A DNA stretch of 64,000 bases, taken from Streptomyces sp. CB02058 (GTDB taxonomy: Bacteria; Actinomycetota; Actinomycetes; Streptomycetales; Streptomycetaceae). The notes beneath the pieces are model-generated. The model worked only from the letters and a program-made list of their open reading frames with translations. It made no database searches and was not told where the DNA came from. Made by a program: the position numbers and the translations under genes. Where the stretch lies: the NCBI RefSeq assembly GCF_001905505.1, contig NZ_LIPG01000009.1:62001-126000 (forward strand). Reading direction: 5' to 3'. Positions 1 through 7,476 of the stretch are shown piece after piece. Each line of letters begins with the position of its first letter. The stretch's first letter is position 1.

Positions 1-334
1 CCGCGTGGGCGTCGATGTCCAGGACCACGAGGTGCGCCGGCCCGCACGACACGCCCACACCCGCACGGGGCTCCCGGCTCCACCAGGCGTCGATACGCGC
101 GAGATCGGTGGTCGCGCTGTGGAAGCCGTGACACCAGAGGCCTTGTTCATGGCAGGGGCAGCGCGAGGGTTCGTGGCTGCGGACCCGGCACTGCTCACAG
201 TTGGCAGCGGGCGTCTTGCGTCCTGGAGCCAGAGGGTGGACCGGCCACTGACGGCCTGCGAGCCAACGGGCCACCTCCGCGGGTCGCGGCTGCGGCGCGA
301 CTCCTGACGAGGCGGTGTCGGCGGGGCGCTGCAC
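1..334 (-). CDS. Bifunctional DNA primase/polymerase, N-terminal part (cut by window edge)
   Basis: Reading the minus strand from a GTG at 334 gives an open frame to the window edge. It carries the typical start of actinobacterial primase-polymerase proteins: ARWLAGRQWPVHPLAPGRK near residues 24-42, a Cys/His-rich stretch (NCEQC, CPCHEQG, CHGFHSATTD), then GVGVSCGPAHLVVLDIDAHA. The last segment contains the acidic DID that normally binds catalytic metal in the prim-pol fold. Such proteins prime and copy DNA for plasmids and integrative elements. An AAGAGGAA stretch lies upstream of the chosen start; another in-frame GTG lies about 45 nt further upstream. Only about 111 residues are visible, so helicase or other C-terminal domains cannot be judged. 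The noncoding repeat block to the right may be its origin. Confidence 0.68.
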   Translation of the reverse strand, partial: MQRPADTASSGVAPQPRPAEVARWLAGRQWPVHPLAPGRKTPAANCEQCRVRSHEPSRCPCHEQGLWCHGFHSATTDLARIDAWWSREPRAGVGVSCGPAHLVVLDIDAHA

Positions 335-420
335 TGTTCGTCGATCCGTTCCTCTTGTGTGGTCAGGCTTGGTCCCTCGCACCCAGGCTCCTGCTGTTTT
401 CCCAGCTCAGGGAAGGTTGC

Positions 421-900
421 ACGAGGGACTGAGGGACTGAAGGGACTGACTTTCACATATGGCGGATCGAGCCTAGCGCACGGGTCTGCCCCTCCGTGGG
501 AGGCATGAGCACCTAGTCCAAAATCAGTCCCTTCGGTCCCTCGGTGCCTGAGTCGGGCGGAGCCACGGCGGAACGGCCCGTCCAGCGGGTGGGGGGGAGG
601 GACCGAAAGCCTGCCAGAGGCGAGGGACTCAACGGTCCCCTTTCAGTCCCGGTCCCATTTCCGCAGGTCAGAGCACATGTGGCCAGGGACCGAGGGACTG
701 AAGGGACCCATTTTCGTAGTTATCAGCGCACCAGGATATGTAAGGGTCAGTCTTACGTACGCGTGCATACACGCGCGCCCACGCAGCTGGAACAGGGAGT
801 TTCGGTCCCTTCGGTCCCTTCAGTCCCGGGCGGATCGCTCTGACCTGGTGTTTTGCAGGGGGACTGAAATGAGGAGGGACCGAAGGAGTTCGGTCCCTCC
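421..900. repeat. Iteron-like GGGACTGA/GGGACCGA repeat block, candidate origin
   Basis: This noncoding stretch repeats short units of the form GGGACTGA, GGGACCGA and AAGGGAC, in both orientations. Examples are at 424-449, 525-541, 597-609, 623-656, 684-709, 801-830, 858-868 and 871-900; the last is a near-perfect inverted pair around GGAGTT. I see no convincing gene in roughly 335-1130. Iterated sites beside a primase-polymerase gene resemble a replication-initiator binding region, but that role is inferred. Confidence 0.6.
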
Positions 901-1132
901 TACCGGGTGGAGCGCTTCCCGAACACCTGCCCGGGCCCTCCCCCTGTCAGGCTTTCTCTGACCTGAGGTCAGGCCGAGTCGGCTTGTGAAGAGGGTGCTC
1001 GGCGGTCACTCGCCAGGTAGGTGCCGAGGGACAGAACGGGCACGGGATTCTCCTTGCCTGGTGCGGTGCATGGGGTGCAGGCGGCTAGCATCACGGGCTC
1101 GGGCTGGGCCGATGAGTTGGTGGGAGTGTGTG

Positions 1133-2011
1133 GTGACGCGTCCGCGTGTGGGTGTGGCGGTGCTGACAATGGGCAACCGACCTGCCGAACTGCTGGCCCT
1201 GCTCGAGTCAGTGGCCAGACAGGACGAAAACGCGGTGCGCATTGTCGTGGTCGGCAACGGGGCGGGCTCGCTGCCCGTACTGCCCGACGGGGTGGACGGG
1301 GTGGAACTTCCCCATAACCGGGGAGTGTCCGGCGGGCGCAACGTCGCCTGGGAGCATCTGCGTGAGTGTGGCGACGTAGACGTGCTGGTCGACCTCGACG
1401 ACGACGGGCTGCTGGTCGACACCGACGTCATCCGGCAGATCGCGGATCTGTACGAGAGGGACCCCGGCCTCGGTATCGTGTCGTTCCGGATCGCGGACAA
1501 GCATGGGCAGACGCAGCGGCGTCATGTGCCGAGGCTGCGGGCCAAGGACCCGATGCGGGGCGGGGAGGTCACCACCTTCCTCGGCGGCGGGCACGGGCTG
1601 TCGATGCGGATGCTGGAGGAGACCGGCGGGTGGCCGGAGGACTTCTTCTTCACGCACGAGGAAACCGACCTTGCCTGGCGTGCGCTGGACGGCGGCTGGA
1701 CGGTGTACTACGAGCCGACGCTGTTGTTGCAGCACCCGAAGACCAGCCCGGCGCGGCACGCGGTGTACTACCGGATGACCGCCCGCAACCGGGTCTGGCT
1801 CGCAAGGCGCCATCTCCCCGTTCCTCTTGTCCCGCTCTACCTCGGGGTGTGGGCCGTGCTCACGCTGGCCCGCACCCGCTCGGCAACCGGGCTGCGGGCG
1901 TGGGCAGGTGGCTTCGCAGAAGGAGCCCGCCGGCCGTGCGGTGTGCGGCGGCCGATGCGCTGGTCGACGGTGTGGCGTATGACCCGTCTCGGCCGCCCCC
2001 CGGTCATCTGA
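1133..2011 (+). CDS. Glycosyltransferase family 2
   Basis: This is a GT-A type glycosyltransferase that would move a sugar from a nucleotide-sugar donor to an unknown acceptor at the inner membrane face. The N-terminus VGVAVLTMGNRPAEL is the usual first strand and helix. Then come HNRGVSGGRNVAW, the metal-binding acidic motif DLDDDG, GGGHGLSMR, and FFTHEETDLAWRAL, the ED-type motif typical of GT2 enzymes that act on cell-surface polymers. The C-terminal segment LVPLYLGVWAVLTLA is hydrophobic. I chose GTG 1133 because GTGGGAG lies 6-8 nt upstream and it starts just before the first strand; ATG 1112 is an alternative. It stands alone and faces the convergent XRE gene, so its substrate cannot be deduced. 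Confidence 0.85.
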   Translation: MTRPRVGVAVLTMGNRPAELLALLESVARQDENAVRIVVVGNGAGSLPVLPDGVDGVELPHNRGVSGGRNVAWEHLRECGDVDVLVDLDDDGLLVDTDVIRQIADLYERDPGLGIVSFRIADKHGQTQRRHVPRLRAKDPMRGGEVTTFLGGGHGLSMRMLEETGGWPEDFFFTHEETDLAWRALDGGWTVYYEPTLLLQHPKTSPARHAVYYRMTARNRVWLARRHLPVPLVPLYLGVWAVLTLARTRSATGLRAWAGGFAEGARRPCGVRRPMRWSTVWRMTRLGRPPVI

Positions 2012-2050
2012 CCGGGGCTCCCCGCTCGAACGGGCTACACGGTGCTGCGG

Positions 2051-2803
2051 TCAGGCGTCCGGCCGCTTGTTGTACGCGGCCAGGGTGGCCTTGTTCGTCG
2101 ACGCGTCCTGGAACACCAGCTGCCAGGGCCCGGTGTTCACGTCGAACTCCTTCCCGAAGCCGACCCACTTGCCAGTCATCCGTCGGCCGGTCGGCTCGAT
2201 CAGGAGCTGGATCGCACCGTGGTAGCGGGCGCCCCGGTAGTAGCCCTCGTTCGCGGTCTCCTCGGTCCAGGTGCCGGTGACCACGTGGCCGTCGATCTCC
2301 AGGTCCATGGTCAGCGGGCTGTCGGAGGCCCCGGGCAGGCTGCGTGCGGTCAGCCGGTTGCCGTGTTGCAGCAGGACGACGTAGTGCTGACCAACGAACG
2401 CGGCATCCCGCCCACTGGAGAAGTACTCGTAGCGGCTGAGCCACACGCCGGAGTGGTTGCTGCGGCTGGTCTGCGCCTCGCCCTTGGGCGAGGCGGGGAT
2501 GGGCTGGCCGGCAACTGGCTGCATGTCGTGGCCGCCGTGCCCGTCGTCGGAGATCCGGATGGTACCGGTGGCGGCGAAGCCGAGGGATTCGATGGGCAGC
2601 CCGGTGACCGTTTCGAGGGCGCGAGCGTAGACGGGGCGGGGTGCGGTGGTGGCCCCTGATTCCCAGCGCTGGACGAGCCGCTTGTTCGCGTCGTTGGGCT
2701 GGCCGGTTCGGGTCCCCGCGTCGCGGACCGCGCGGGCGAAGTCGTCTTGGGACATGAGCAGGCCGAGGCGGACCGCTCGCAGAGTGCTGTTCGGTGTGGC
2801 CAT
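2051..2803 (-). CDS. XRE-family helix-turn-helix regulator with C-terminal sensing domain
   Basis: The protein has 250 residues. The first 70 or so form a Cro/C1-like helix-turn-helix: LRAVRLGLLMSQDDFARAVRDAG, then NKRLVQRWESGATTAP. After a linker, the C-terminal half (SGVWLSRYEYFSSGRD, LEIDGHVVTGTWTEET, YHGAIQLLIEPTGRRMTGKWVG) looks like a small beta-barrel that could bind a ligand. This architecture recurs in streptomycete XRE regulators of unknown signal. The start ATG 2803 opens the HTH; the upstream in-frame extension lacks homology-like sequence. It converges on the glycosyltransferase and diverges from the small genes starting at 2918. Its targets are unknown. Confidence 0.8.
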   Translation of the reverse strand: MATPNSTLRAVRLGLLMSQDDFARAVRDAGTRTGQPNDANKRLVQRWESGATTAPRPVYARALETVTGLPIESLGFAATGTIRISDDGHGGHDMQPVAGQPIPASPKGEAQTSRSNHSGVWLSRYEYFSSGRDAAFVGQHYVVLLQHGNRLTARSLPGASDSPLTMDLEIDGHVVTGTWTEETANEGYYRGARYHGAIQLLIEPTGRRMTGKWVGFGKEFDVNTGPWQLVFQDASTNKATLAAYNKRPDA

Positions 2804-2917
2804 AGCAGCGCGGTAGCGGCCAACCCCCCTTGAATGACACCGAAATGACGCCCCGTATGTCGCCGGTATGACGCCTGCACCGACGTCGCGCAACTCTGTG
2901 TGGTCACGCCATCTTGA

Positions 2918-3091
2918 ATGCGTGACGACTACAGGCAGCGGCCCCCCCGGCCCGGGCTCACGATCAGCGTCTACCGCGTCAACACGCAGACCGGCACCCG
3001 CACACCGCTCAAGCAGTACGAGACCATCCCGGCAGACGGCCCCCCGGCAACCGGCGCCTACCCGCCCTGCACCTGCCCGCGCTGCCGATGA
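2918..3091 (+). CDS. Small Cys-ending hypothetical protein (57 aa)
   Basis: A short frame reads MRDDYRQRPPRPGL, then TISVYRVNTQTGTRTPLKQY and a tail ending PPCTCPRCR. It is Pro/Arg-rich with a C-terminal CxCxxC that could bind metal. The stop overlaps the next start as ATGA (3088-3091), so it seems to be the first member of a translationally coupled chain. No clear ribosome-binding site precedes the ATG, so leaderless translation is possible. Similar short proteins are common beside XRE regulators in streptomycetes. The function is unknown. Confidence 0.6.
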   Translation: MRDDYRQRPPRPGLTISVYRVNTQTGTRTPLKQYETIPADGPPATGAYPPCTCPRCR

Positions 3092-3339
3092 GCCCCATGT
3101 GGGACGACGAGCCCACCCGCGGCGCAGGTATCCGCGCATCGTGCGGCCACGCCACCGAGCACGGGCGCGTCCACTGGGTCCCCCGCATATCCGGGCCGGA
3201 CATACGGATCGTCACGCACGCCGACCCCGGCAACTGCCCGCCACCAGTCGACACCACAGACTCCCGCCCGACTGCGGATTCCCTGGAAGGACAACAGCCG
3301 GGCGGGCGATCCCCAACCAGAAGAAGGAGATCACCGTGA
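3088..3339 (+). CDS. Small hypothetical protein (83 aa)
   Basis: This frame is linked at both ends by four-base overlaps: ATGA with the previous gene and GTGA (3336-3339) with the next. That argues it is translated, although its sequence is not one I recognise. The central part (ASCGHATEHGRVHWVPR, then ISGPDIRIVTHADPGNCP) has evenly mixed residues; the last 30 residues are Arg/Pro-rich and look less constrained. There are single Cys residues but no metal-site pattern. The function is unknown. Confidence 0.5.
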   Translation: MSPMWDDEPTRGAGIRASCGHATEHGRVHWVPRISGPDIRIVTHADPGNCPPPVDTTDSRPTADSLEGQQPGGRSPTRRRRSP

Positions 3340-3815
3340 GCGTATTACCCGTCATCGCCCGCGCACTCATCACGGATGCGCAGTTCACCAGCTGCCGCTC
3401 CACCGTCATGGACGCCAACCCGGACATGAGCGCCGAGCTGGCCGGCCGGATCGTCGAGGAAGGCCTCAAGTTCGTGGCCGCCTGCGCGACCAACCCCGGT
3501 ACCGGCCTGGCCCCGTCGCGCATCGTGGACGAGGGGTGGCACGCCTTGATCCTGCACACCGCGATGTACGCCGAGCTGTGCGAGGAGCTCGGCGGGAACT
3601 TCGTCCACCACTTCCCGGGCTACGACCCCACCAACTACGATCCGCCGATCATCGACCGCACCCGCGAGACCATCGCCGCCCTCGGATACACGGCCGACCC
3701 CGAGCTCTGGGGCCCGCCGTCGGACGAGACCCTCGTGTTCGTGGCCGCGCAGTGCCAGCACGCCCCGGACTGCACCATCGTCATCACCCCGAAGCCCAAG
3801 CCGCGCGTCAGCTGA
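3336..3815 (+). CDS. Glycine-rich-domain-like conserved hypothetical protein
   Basis: This 159-residue protein starts at GTG 3336 behind AGAAGGAGA. It has the pattern DEGWHALILHTAMYAELCEELG followed by FVHHFPGYDP, a His/Cys/Tyr arrangement seen in short actinobacterial proteins annotated as glycine-rich-domain-like. The conserved histidines could bind metal, but no activity is established. The fourth codon is TTA (3345-3347), a leucine codon read in Streptomyces by the developmentally regulated bldA tRNA, so translation may be restricted to late growth. It is the third member of an overlapping gene chain and is followed by another small gene with a strong ribosome-binding site. Confidence 0.75.
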   Translation: MSVLPVIARALITDAQFTSCRSTVMDANPDMSAELAGRIVEEGLKFVAACATNPGTGLAPSRIVDEGWHALILHTAMYAELCEELGGNFVHHFPGYDPTNYDPPIIDRTRETIAALGYTADPELWGPPSDETLVFVAAQCQHAPDCTIVITPKPKPRVS

Positions 3816-3844
3816 GCGATAGCCTGACGGGAGGAGGTGCCCCC

Positions 3845-3982
3845 ATGGCGCAGGAATGGACCGACCCGCGGTACACCGAACTGGTCGCAGAGTGGGAGGC
3901 CGGGCAGACACCCGACTCCCGCGACCCACAGGAGCCCCGGCCGGTACGGGGATTCCTCGTCCCAGCAGAGCCTGAAGCGTAG
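3845..3982 (+). CDS. Small acidic hypothetical protein (45 aa)
   Basis: A 45-residue frame starts at ATG 3845 directly after the strong ribosome-binding site GGGAGGAGGTG. It reads MAQEWTDPRYTELVAEWEAG and ends VRGFLVPAEPEA. It is acidic and Trp-containing, lacks a signal or membrane segment, and lies 29 nt after the preceding gene in the same chain. An intrinsic terminator follows. The function is unknown; the signals around it, rather than homology, support it. Confidence 0.65.
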   Translation: MAQEWTDPRYTELVAEWEAGQTPDSRDPQEPRPVRGFLVPAEPEA

Positions 3983-3987
3983 CCCGC

Positions 3988-4163
3988 TCAGATCGACCGC
4001 AGCCCCCGTCTGTCGCGAGACGGGGGCTGCCTTGTGCCCGCTCTCCGTCCCCCGCCAGGCCGGGGCTCCCTGTGTGCGCCTACCAGTTCAGCCAGGTCCT
4101 CACCGAGGGCGTATGCGATTCGGATCAGTGAGTCGAGCATGGGCGAGGTGTGCCCCTGCCCGA
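3988..4163 (-). pseudogene. 3' fragment of an XRE helix-turn-helix gene
   Basis: The minus strand reads SPMLDSLIRIAYALGEDLAELVG, the last helices of a Cro/C1 HTH domain (the 'L..L.RIA.ALG..L..L' pattern), then a Pro/Arg-rich tail to a stop at 3988. The first part of the HTH is missing. Upstream, the frame runs straight into an inverted CRISPR repeat (4168-4196). The gene is therefore truncated at the array boundary and should be non-functional. Confidence 0.6.
3999..4030 (+). terminator. Intrinsic terminator after the small-gene chain
   Basis: GCAGCCCCCGTCT (3999-4011) pairs exactly with AGACGGGGGCTGC (4018-4030) around a 6-nt loop, followed by CTTGTG. It closes the plus-strand unit 2918-3982. 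Confidence 0.75.
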
Positions 4164-4167
4164 TCCG

Positions 4168-4384
4168 GGGACCATCCCCGCACGCGCGGGGAGCACGTCC
4201 CACCGCCTGGTCGTGGTCAAGCCCGGGGATATCCTGCTCCCCGCGCACGCGGGGATGGTCCCGACCTCGGCTCCGAGCGGTCCCTGGTCGCCGTCTGCTC
4301 CCCGCGCACGCGGGGATGGTCCCCGAGTACGGCGCGGCGCACGGGGCCGAACGTGCTGCTCCCCGCGCACGCGGAGATGGTCAC
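4168..4384 (+). CRISPR. Short CRISPR array 1 (three direct repeats plus one inverted)
   Basis: Three 29-nt repeats begin CTGCTCCCCGCG and end GGGGATGGTCCC, at 4234-4262, 4295-4323 and 4356-4384, spaced exactly 61 nt (32-nt spacers). The third carries changes (GGAGATGGTCA). A fourth copy at 4168-4196 is in the opposite orientation. The repeat is the type I-E class common in streptomycetes. No leader like that of arrays 2 and 3 is present and there are no cas genes in the window. Confidence 0.85.
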
Positions 4385-4497
4385 CCTGGGGCGGAGGACC
4401 GCTGGACGCCTGAATACAGCCGCGCCCTGGCGACGCTCGCCCGCTGGGATCGATAGCCGCTGCTGTGCTGGAGGTCATGAGCCAGCGTCGACAGTCT

Positions 4498-4606
4498 GTT
4501 GTCCGCGGACAACAACGTGACTCCGTCTCCCCCATGCCATGGTGTTGTCCGCGGACAACAGAAGCGGCTCCGTCTCCCTCACGCCAGTGTGTTGTCCGCG
4601 GACAAC
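4498..4606. repeat. Three GTTGTCCGCGGACAAC palindromes, candidate parS sites
   Basis: Perfect 16-bp palindromes lie at 4498-4513, 4544-4559 and 4591-4606, about 46 nt apart. The same sequence occurs five times inside parB and once at 13079-13094, and I noticed it nowhere else in the window. Clustered perfect palindromes around parAB are what ParB centromere sites look like. The sequence differs from the chromosomal Streptomyces parS (GTTTCACGTGAAAC). Confidence 0.75.
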
Positions 4607-4617
4607 AAGCGGCCGGG

Positions 4618-5244
4618 CTAGGCAGAAGGGCGGGTGACCACGTTGATGTTGAACGTGTGGTTCCCCAGGCCGCCCGCGATGCCCATGAAGAGCAGGGCGA
4701 AGTGCTCCTGTCCACGTGCTGTGGTGATGCCGCCGATGTCGAGCTGGGACGAAGCAGGCCAGCCGAGATCGGTGAGCAGTCGGCCGGTGGTCCGTTTGGC
4801 TTCGGCATCGTCGCCGGAGAGCAAGACGCTGCTCGGGCCGTCGAGACCGTCCGGGGCGGTCATGACGGTGGAGTCCATGGTGCAGAGCGTCTTGACGACG
4901 GGGGTCAGGGGGAAGGCCTCCTGGATCTGTTCACCCAGGCTGCTGTTGGGATGCGAGAGCTCGGTGAAGTCGTCGGAGAGGCCGACCCCGATATCGATCA
5001 GCAGGGTGCCGGCCAGGGCCGGCGCCCCGATGGAGCGAAGCAGCTCCACAGAGACGGCTCCCGGGGTGGCGTTGACTAATGCCTCTGCGTGAGTGGCTGT
5101 CTCGCTCAGGCCTGCCACGGGGAGACCGAGGTCTGTTCGATCCTTGGGCTGGCGTGAACCGAGAAGCACGTCATGTCCTGCGGTACTCCAGCCGTGGGCC
5201 AGTGCTTGGGCGACGTTGCCGGTGCCAAGTAGTCCTATACGCAT
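4618..5244 (-). CDS. NAD(P)-binding oxidoreductase, F420-reductase-like
   Basis: A complete 208-residue Rossmann protein starts MRIGLLGTGNVAQALAHGW, the GxGxxA dinucleotide-binding loop typical of NADPH:F420 oxidoreductases and related enzymes. Further landmarks are HDVLLGSRQPKD, ALVNATPGAVSVELL and GTLLIDIGVGL. The family moves hydride between NADP and cofactor F420 or a small substrate in the cytoplasm. Its length matches this short family. It stands alone, ending just left of the parS-like cluster. The exact substrate cannot be told from sequence. Confidence 0.8.
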   Translation of the reverse strand: MRIGLLGTGNVAQALAHGWSTAGHDVLLGSRQPKDRTDLGLPVAGLSETATHAEALVNATPGAVSVELLRSIGAPALAGTLLIDIGVGLSDDFTELSHPNSSLGEQIQEAFPLTPVVKTLCTMDSTVMTAPDGLDGPSSVLLSGDDAEAKRTTGRLLTDLGWPASSQLDIGGITTARGQEHFALLFMGIAGGLGNHTFNINVVTRPSA

Positions 5245-5425
5245 GCTGTGACGCTAGCCGTCGTAGGGGCTCGGCGAATCGGGCCGCGGACCCGGGTGGA
5301 CCGGTACCACAGACGTAGTTCTGTAGCCCCCCGTCACTCGCTACGATCGGCCGAGTCCTACCTCGGGCGGCCGTCACCCTTGCATCGCTCCTGTATGGGG
5401 CGTGACAGGGATGACCTCCTAGGGC

Positions 5426-5803
5426 TCAGTCCTGCCAGGTCCGCAGAAGTGCTGCGATGCGCGCGGCCGTGCATTGCGGGTCGTACAGCTCGCGTGCCAG
5501 GGCCGACAGCTGCTCGCGGGTCGGTGCCACGGGGATGCCGCTGGCTTCGAGGTACATCACCGCGACGGCGGCGGCCACGCTCAGGTTGGACTGCTCCAGC
5601 CAGCGCAGACGCCCCAAGGTGTGCACCAACGCCGCGGCTCTGGCGAAGGCGCCCTGGTAGACGGGAGTTTCCAGGAGCTGGGCGCGGTGTCGCGCGACGG
5701 CGGCGAGGGGGACTCCCAGATCTTCGGGCGCCGGGTCGTTATGGCCGGCGCGTTCCGCTACTTCGAGGATCCAGGACAGATCTACGTGCAGGGACATGCT
5801 CAC
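5426..5803 (-). CDS. Fic/Doc-like toxin component of a toxin-antitoxin pair
   Basis: This 125-residue protein (GTG 5803) resembles short actinobacterial proteins annotated as toxin components of the Fic/Doc group. It starts LHVDLSWILEVAE, has a central AAVARHRAQLLETPVYQGAFARAAALVHTLG and the helix NLSVAAAVAVMYLEASG, and ends AALLRTWQD. I do not see the catalytic HPFxxGN motif of active Fic/Doc AMP/phosphotransferases; the region where it would fall reads RWLEQSNLSVAAAVA. It may be a divergent or inactive member. The start overlaps the antitoxin stop by four bases, so the two are coupled. Confidence 0.65.
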   Translation of the reverse strand: MSMSLHVDLSWILEVAERAGHNDPAPEDLGVPLAAVARHRAQLLETPVYQGAFARAAALVHTLGRLRWLEQSNLSVAAAVAVMYLEASGIPVAPTREQLSALARELYDPQCTAARIAALLRTWQD

Positions 5804-6060
5804 GCAGCGGCACCCCGACGGGGTGCGGCGGAGTGCTGGGCGTCGAGGTCCCTTTCCAGGGCCTCGAGGAAGGAGCCGTGCTCATCCAGGAGGCGCTGGG
5901 CGCTCGCCATCCCTGCGGCCCTGGCCCCGGACGTGTCCTCGGAGATGAGCCGCTCGACGTAGCGGTTGAAGTCGAGGCCACGAGCTGCCGCGGCGTCCTT
6001 TCCAGCCGCGAGCACTCCTGGCTCGAGCCGGAGCTGGGTCTGCTTCTTAGGGGATGCCAT
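5800..6060 (-). CDS. Ribbon-helix-helix-like antitoxin
   Basis: This 86-residue basic/acidic protein begins MASPKKQTQLRLEPGVLAAG and continues RGLDFNRYVERLISEDT, resembling a short strand followed by two helices as in RHH-type antitoxins that bind their own operator and neutralise the toxin. The C-terminal half (QRLLDEHGSFLEALERDLDA) would be the toxin-binding tail. It lies first in a two-gene unit and overlaps the toxin start (GTGA at 5800-5803). Antitoxin-first order is typical, and repression of its own promoter just right of 6060 would be expected. Confidence 0.68.
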   Translation of the reverse strand: MASPKKQTQLRLEPGVLAAGKDAAAARGLDFNRYVERLISEDTSGARAAGMASAQRLLDEHGSFLEALERDLDAQHSAAPRRGAAA

Positions 6061-6397
6061 ACAAGCAAGGTAGCAGGGTGGTAGCAGAGAGGCGATGGGC
6101 GAGCCGCCTCCCGGCTCCGCTGTACGTCGGTGTGCCCCGGTCCGCCGCTTAAAAGCGTGCACGAGCTTGTTGGGTCACTCTCTCTCGAGCTCTGTACGCA
6201 CAGCCTGGCCAGCGGCAGGGCCACCGCCATCACAAACACCCAAGCGGCACGTCCAAGCCGAGCAGCCACGCCCTGCCCCCTCACCTCTCATCGGCCCTTC
6301 CCGGAACCGTTTGGAGGAGTACAACACAGGGCCGGAACCGAGTGATCTTCTTTTAGGGCTTATCGGTGCTGCATCCCGGCGGCTGGCCGGCAGACAC

Positions 6398-6423
6398 TCG
6401 GTACGCCTCGGGAGGCGTACCGA
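6398..6423. promoter_or_regulatory. 26-bp palindrome in a gene-free stretch
   Basis: TCGGTACGCCTC is followed after two bases by its exact complement. The 2-nt centre favours a protein-binding palindrome over an RNA hairpin. It lies in the 630-nt stretch 6061-6693, where I find no convincing gene. Minus-strand frames around 6360-6600 have plausible composition but no start or motif I trust. Confidence 0.45.
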
Positions 6424-6693
6424 TCATCGATCCAGTCGGCCGCCGCCGGGCGGACCGTCGAGCTGGTCGGCACGTGCGACGAACAACCGTGATGGGGTGC
6501 CACCGTGATCGCGCCAGGGGCTCAGCGACTTGATCTCGGGCTGCATCGTCCAGCCGTGGGTCGGCCGCCTGACGAAACTGACTCCTGGTGCTCTGGCGGG
6601 GAGGGTTCACCGGGGCGAATGCGCTGTCTCCTTTCGCAGCCAGAGTGCCTCAGAGCACTCGTGCAGGGAGCTCGCCCTGGAGACGCGAATGAG

Positions 6694-7260
6694 TCATTGA
6701 GGGCGGGACGCTCGGCGTAGGGAGAACGACAGTCGCCGTCGTTGCCGGTCGATGTCGGTGACGACGACCGTCATGTCGTCGCCGACCTGGGGCATGTCCG
6801 AAGGGTGCAAGGGCGTCAAGGCGAAATCCCGAAGATGGACCAGGCCTATGAGTCCGCCCGCGACCTGGACGAAGACGCCGATCGGGGCCAGCTTGGTGAC
6901 CTTCCCGTGCAGCTTCTCCCCCGCCGTGGTGCTGTCGGCGAAAGCCTGGAAGGGGTCCGGCTGCGTTGCTTTCAGGGACAGCCTGGCCTCCAGGTTCCTG
7001 GTGTCGAACTGGAGGAACTCGCACGAGACGCGTTGCCCGACCTGCACGATCTCGGTGGCCTTCTCGAAGTAGCGCCAGGAGAGTTCGGCGACCGAGATGA
7101 ATCCGACACCGGGAAAGACCGGGTGGGCAGGGCCGTCGTCCAGTGCCACGAACACGCCGAACGGCTCGATCGCTGCGACGGTGCCGGAAAGGAGCTCCGG
7201 ACGGTGCAACGAGTCCAAGAAGGCCCAGAGAGCCGGGTACTCCGACGGTCCGCCTATCAC
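6694..7260 (-). CDS. Two-domain S1 RNA-binding protein
   Basis: This 188-residue protein is built of two S1 (OB-fold) domains. The first, residues about 22-95, has LSGTVAAIEPFGVFVALDDG and GFISVAELSWRY; the second, about 113-185, has HGKVTKLAPIGVFVQVAGGL and GLVHLRDFA. It ends with the usual VTDIDRQRRRLSFSLR strand. S1 domains bind RNA and are found in ribosomal protein S1, RNases and translation accessory factors. A stand-alone pair suggests an RNA-binding accessory or immunity-like role, but the partner is unknown. The start ATG 7260 precedes the first domain by about 20 residues. Confidence 0.82.
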   Translation of the reverse strand: MIGGPSEYPALWAFLDSLHRPELLSGTVAAIEPFGVFVALDDGPAHPVFPGVGFISVAELSWRYFEKATEIVQVGQRVSCEFLQFDTRNLEARLSLKATQPDPFQAFADSTTAGEKLHGKVTKLAPIGVFVQVAGGLIGLVHLRDFALTPLHPSDMPQVGDDMTVVVTDIDRQRRRLSFSLRRASRPQ

Positions 7261-7476
7261 GCTCGGTAGCTTTTCACGGGAAGCTGCACCTTGGGCAGGG
7301 CCTGGTCATGCCCAGTCCTGAGGAGATGGACACCCCGGCGGACGCCTTGTCTGTGAGTGCGGCCCTTTGCCGTCGTTCGGCGGCCAGGACGTAGAGCTGG
7401 TGCTGCGCCGCCTGGTCAGCCGGGCGCTTCATCCCTTCCGTACGCCGTGAGGATCACCTGGCAGGGCGCGGGCCGC

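Noticed and set aside
4034..4456. Apparent proteins with PRARGDG / LLPAHAGMVP repeats over the CRISPR arrays (also at 12.7-13.0 kb and 44.1-44.5 kb)
   Set aside because: These are translations of the CRISPR repeats themselves, periodic at 61 nt, not genes.
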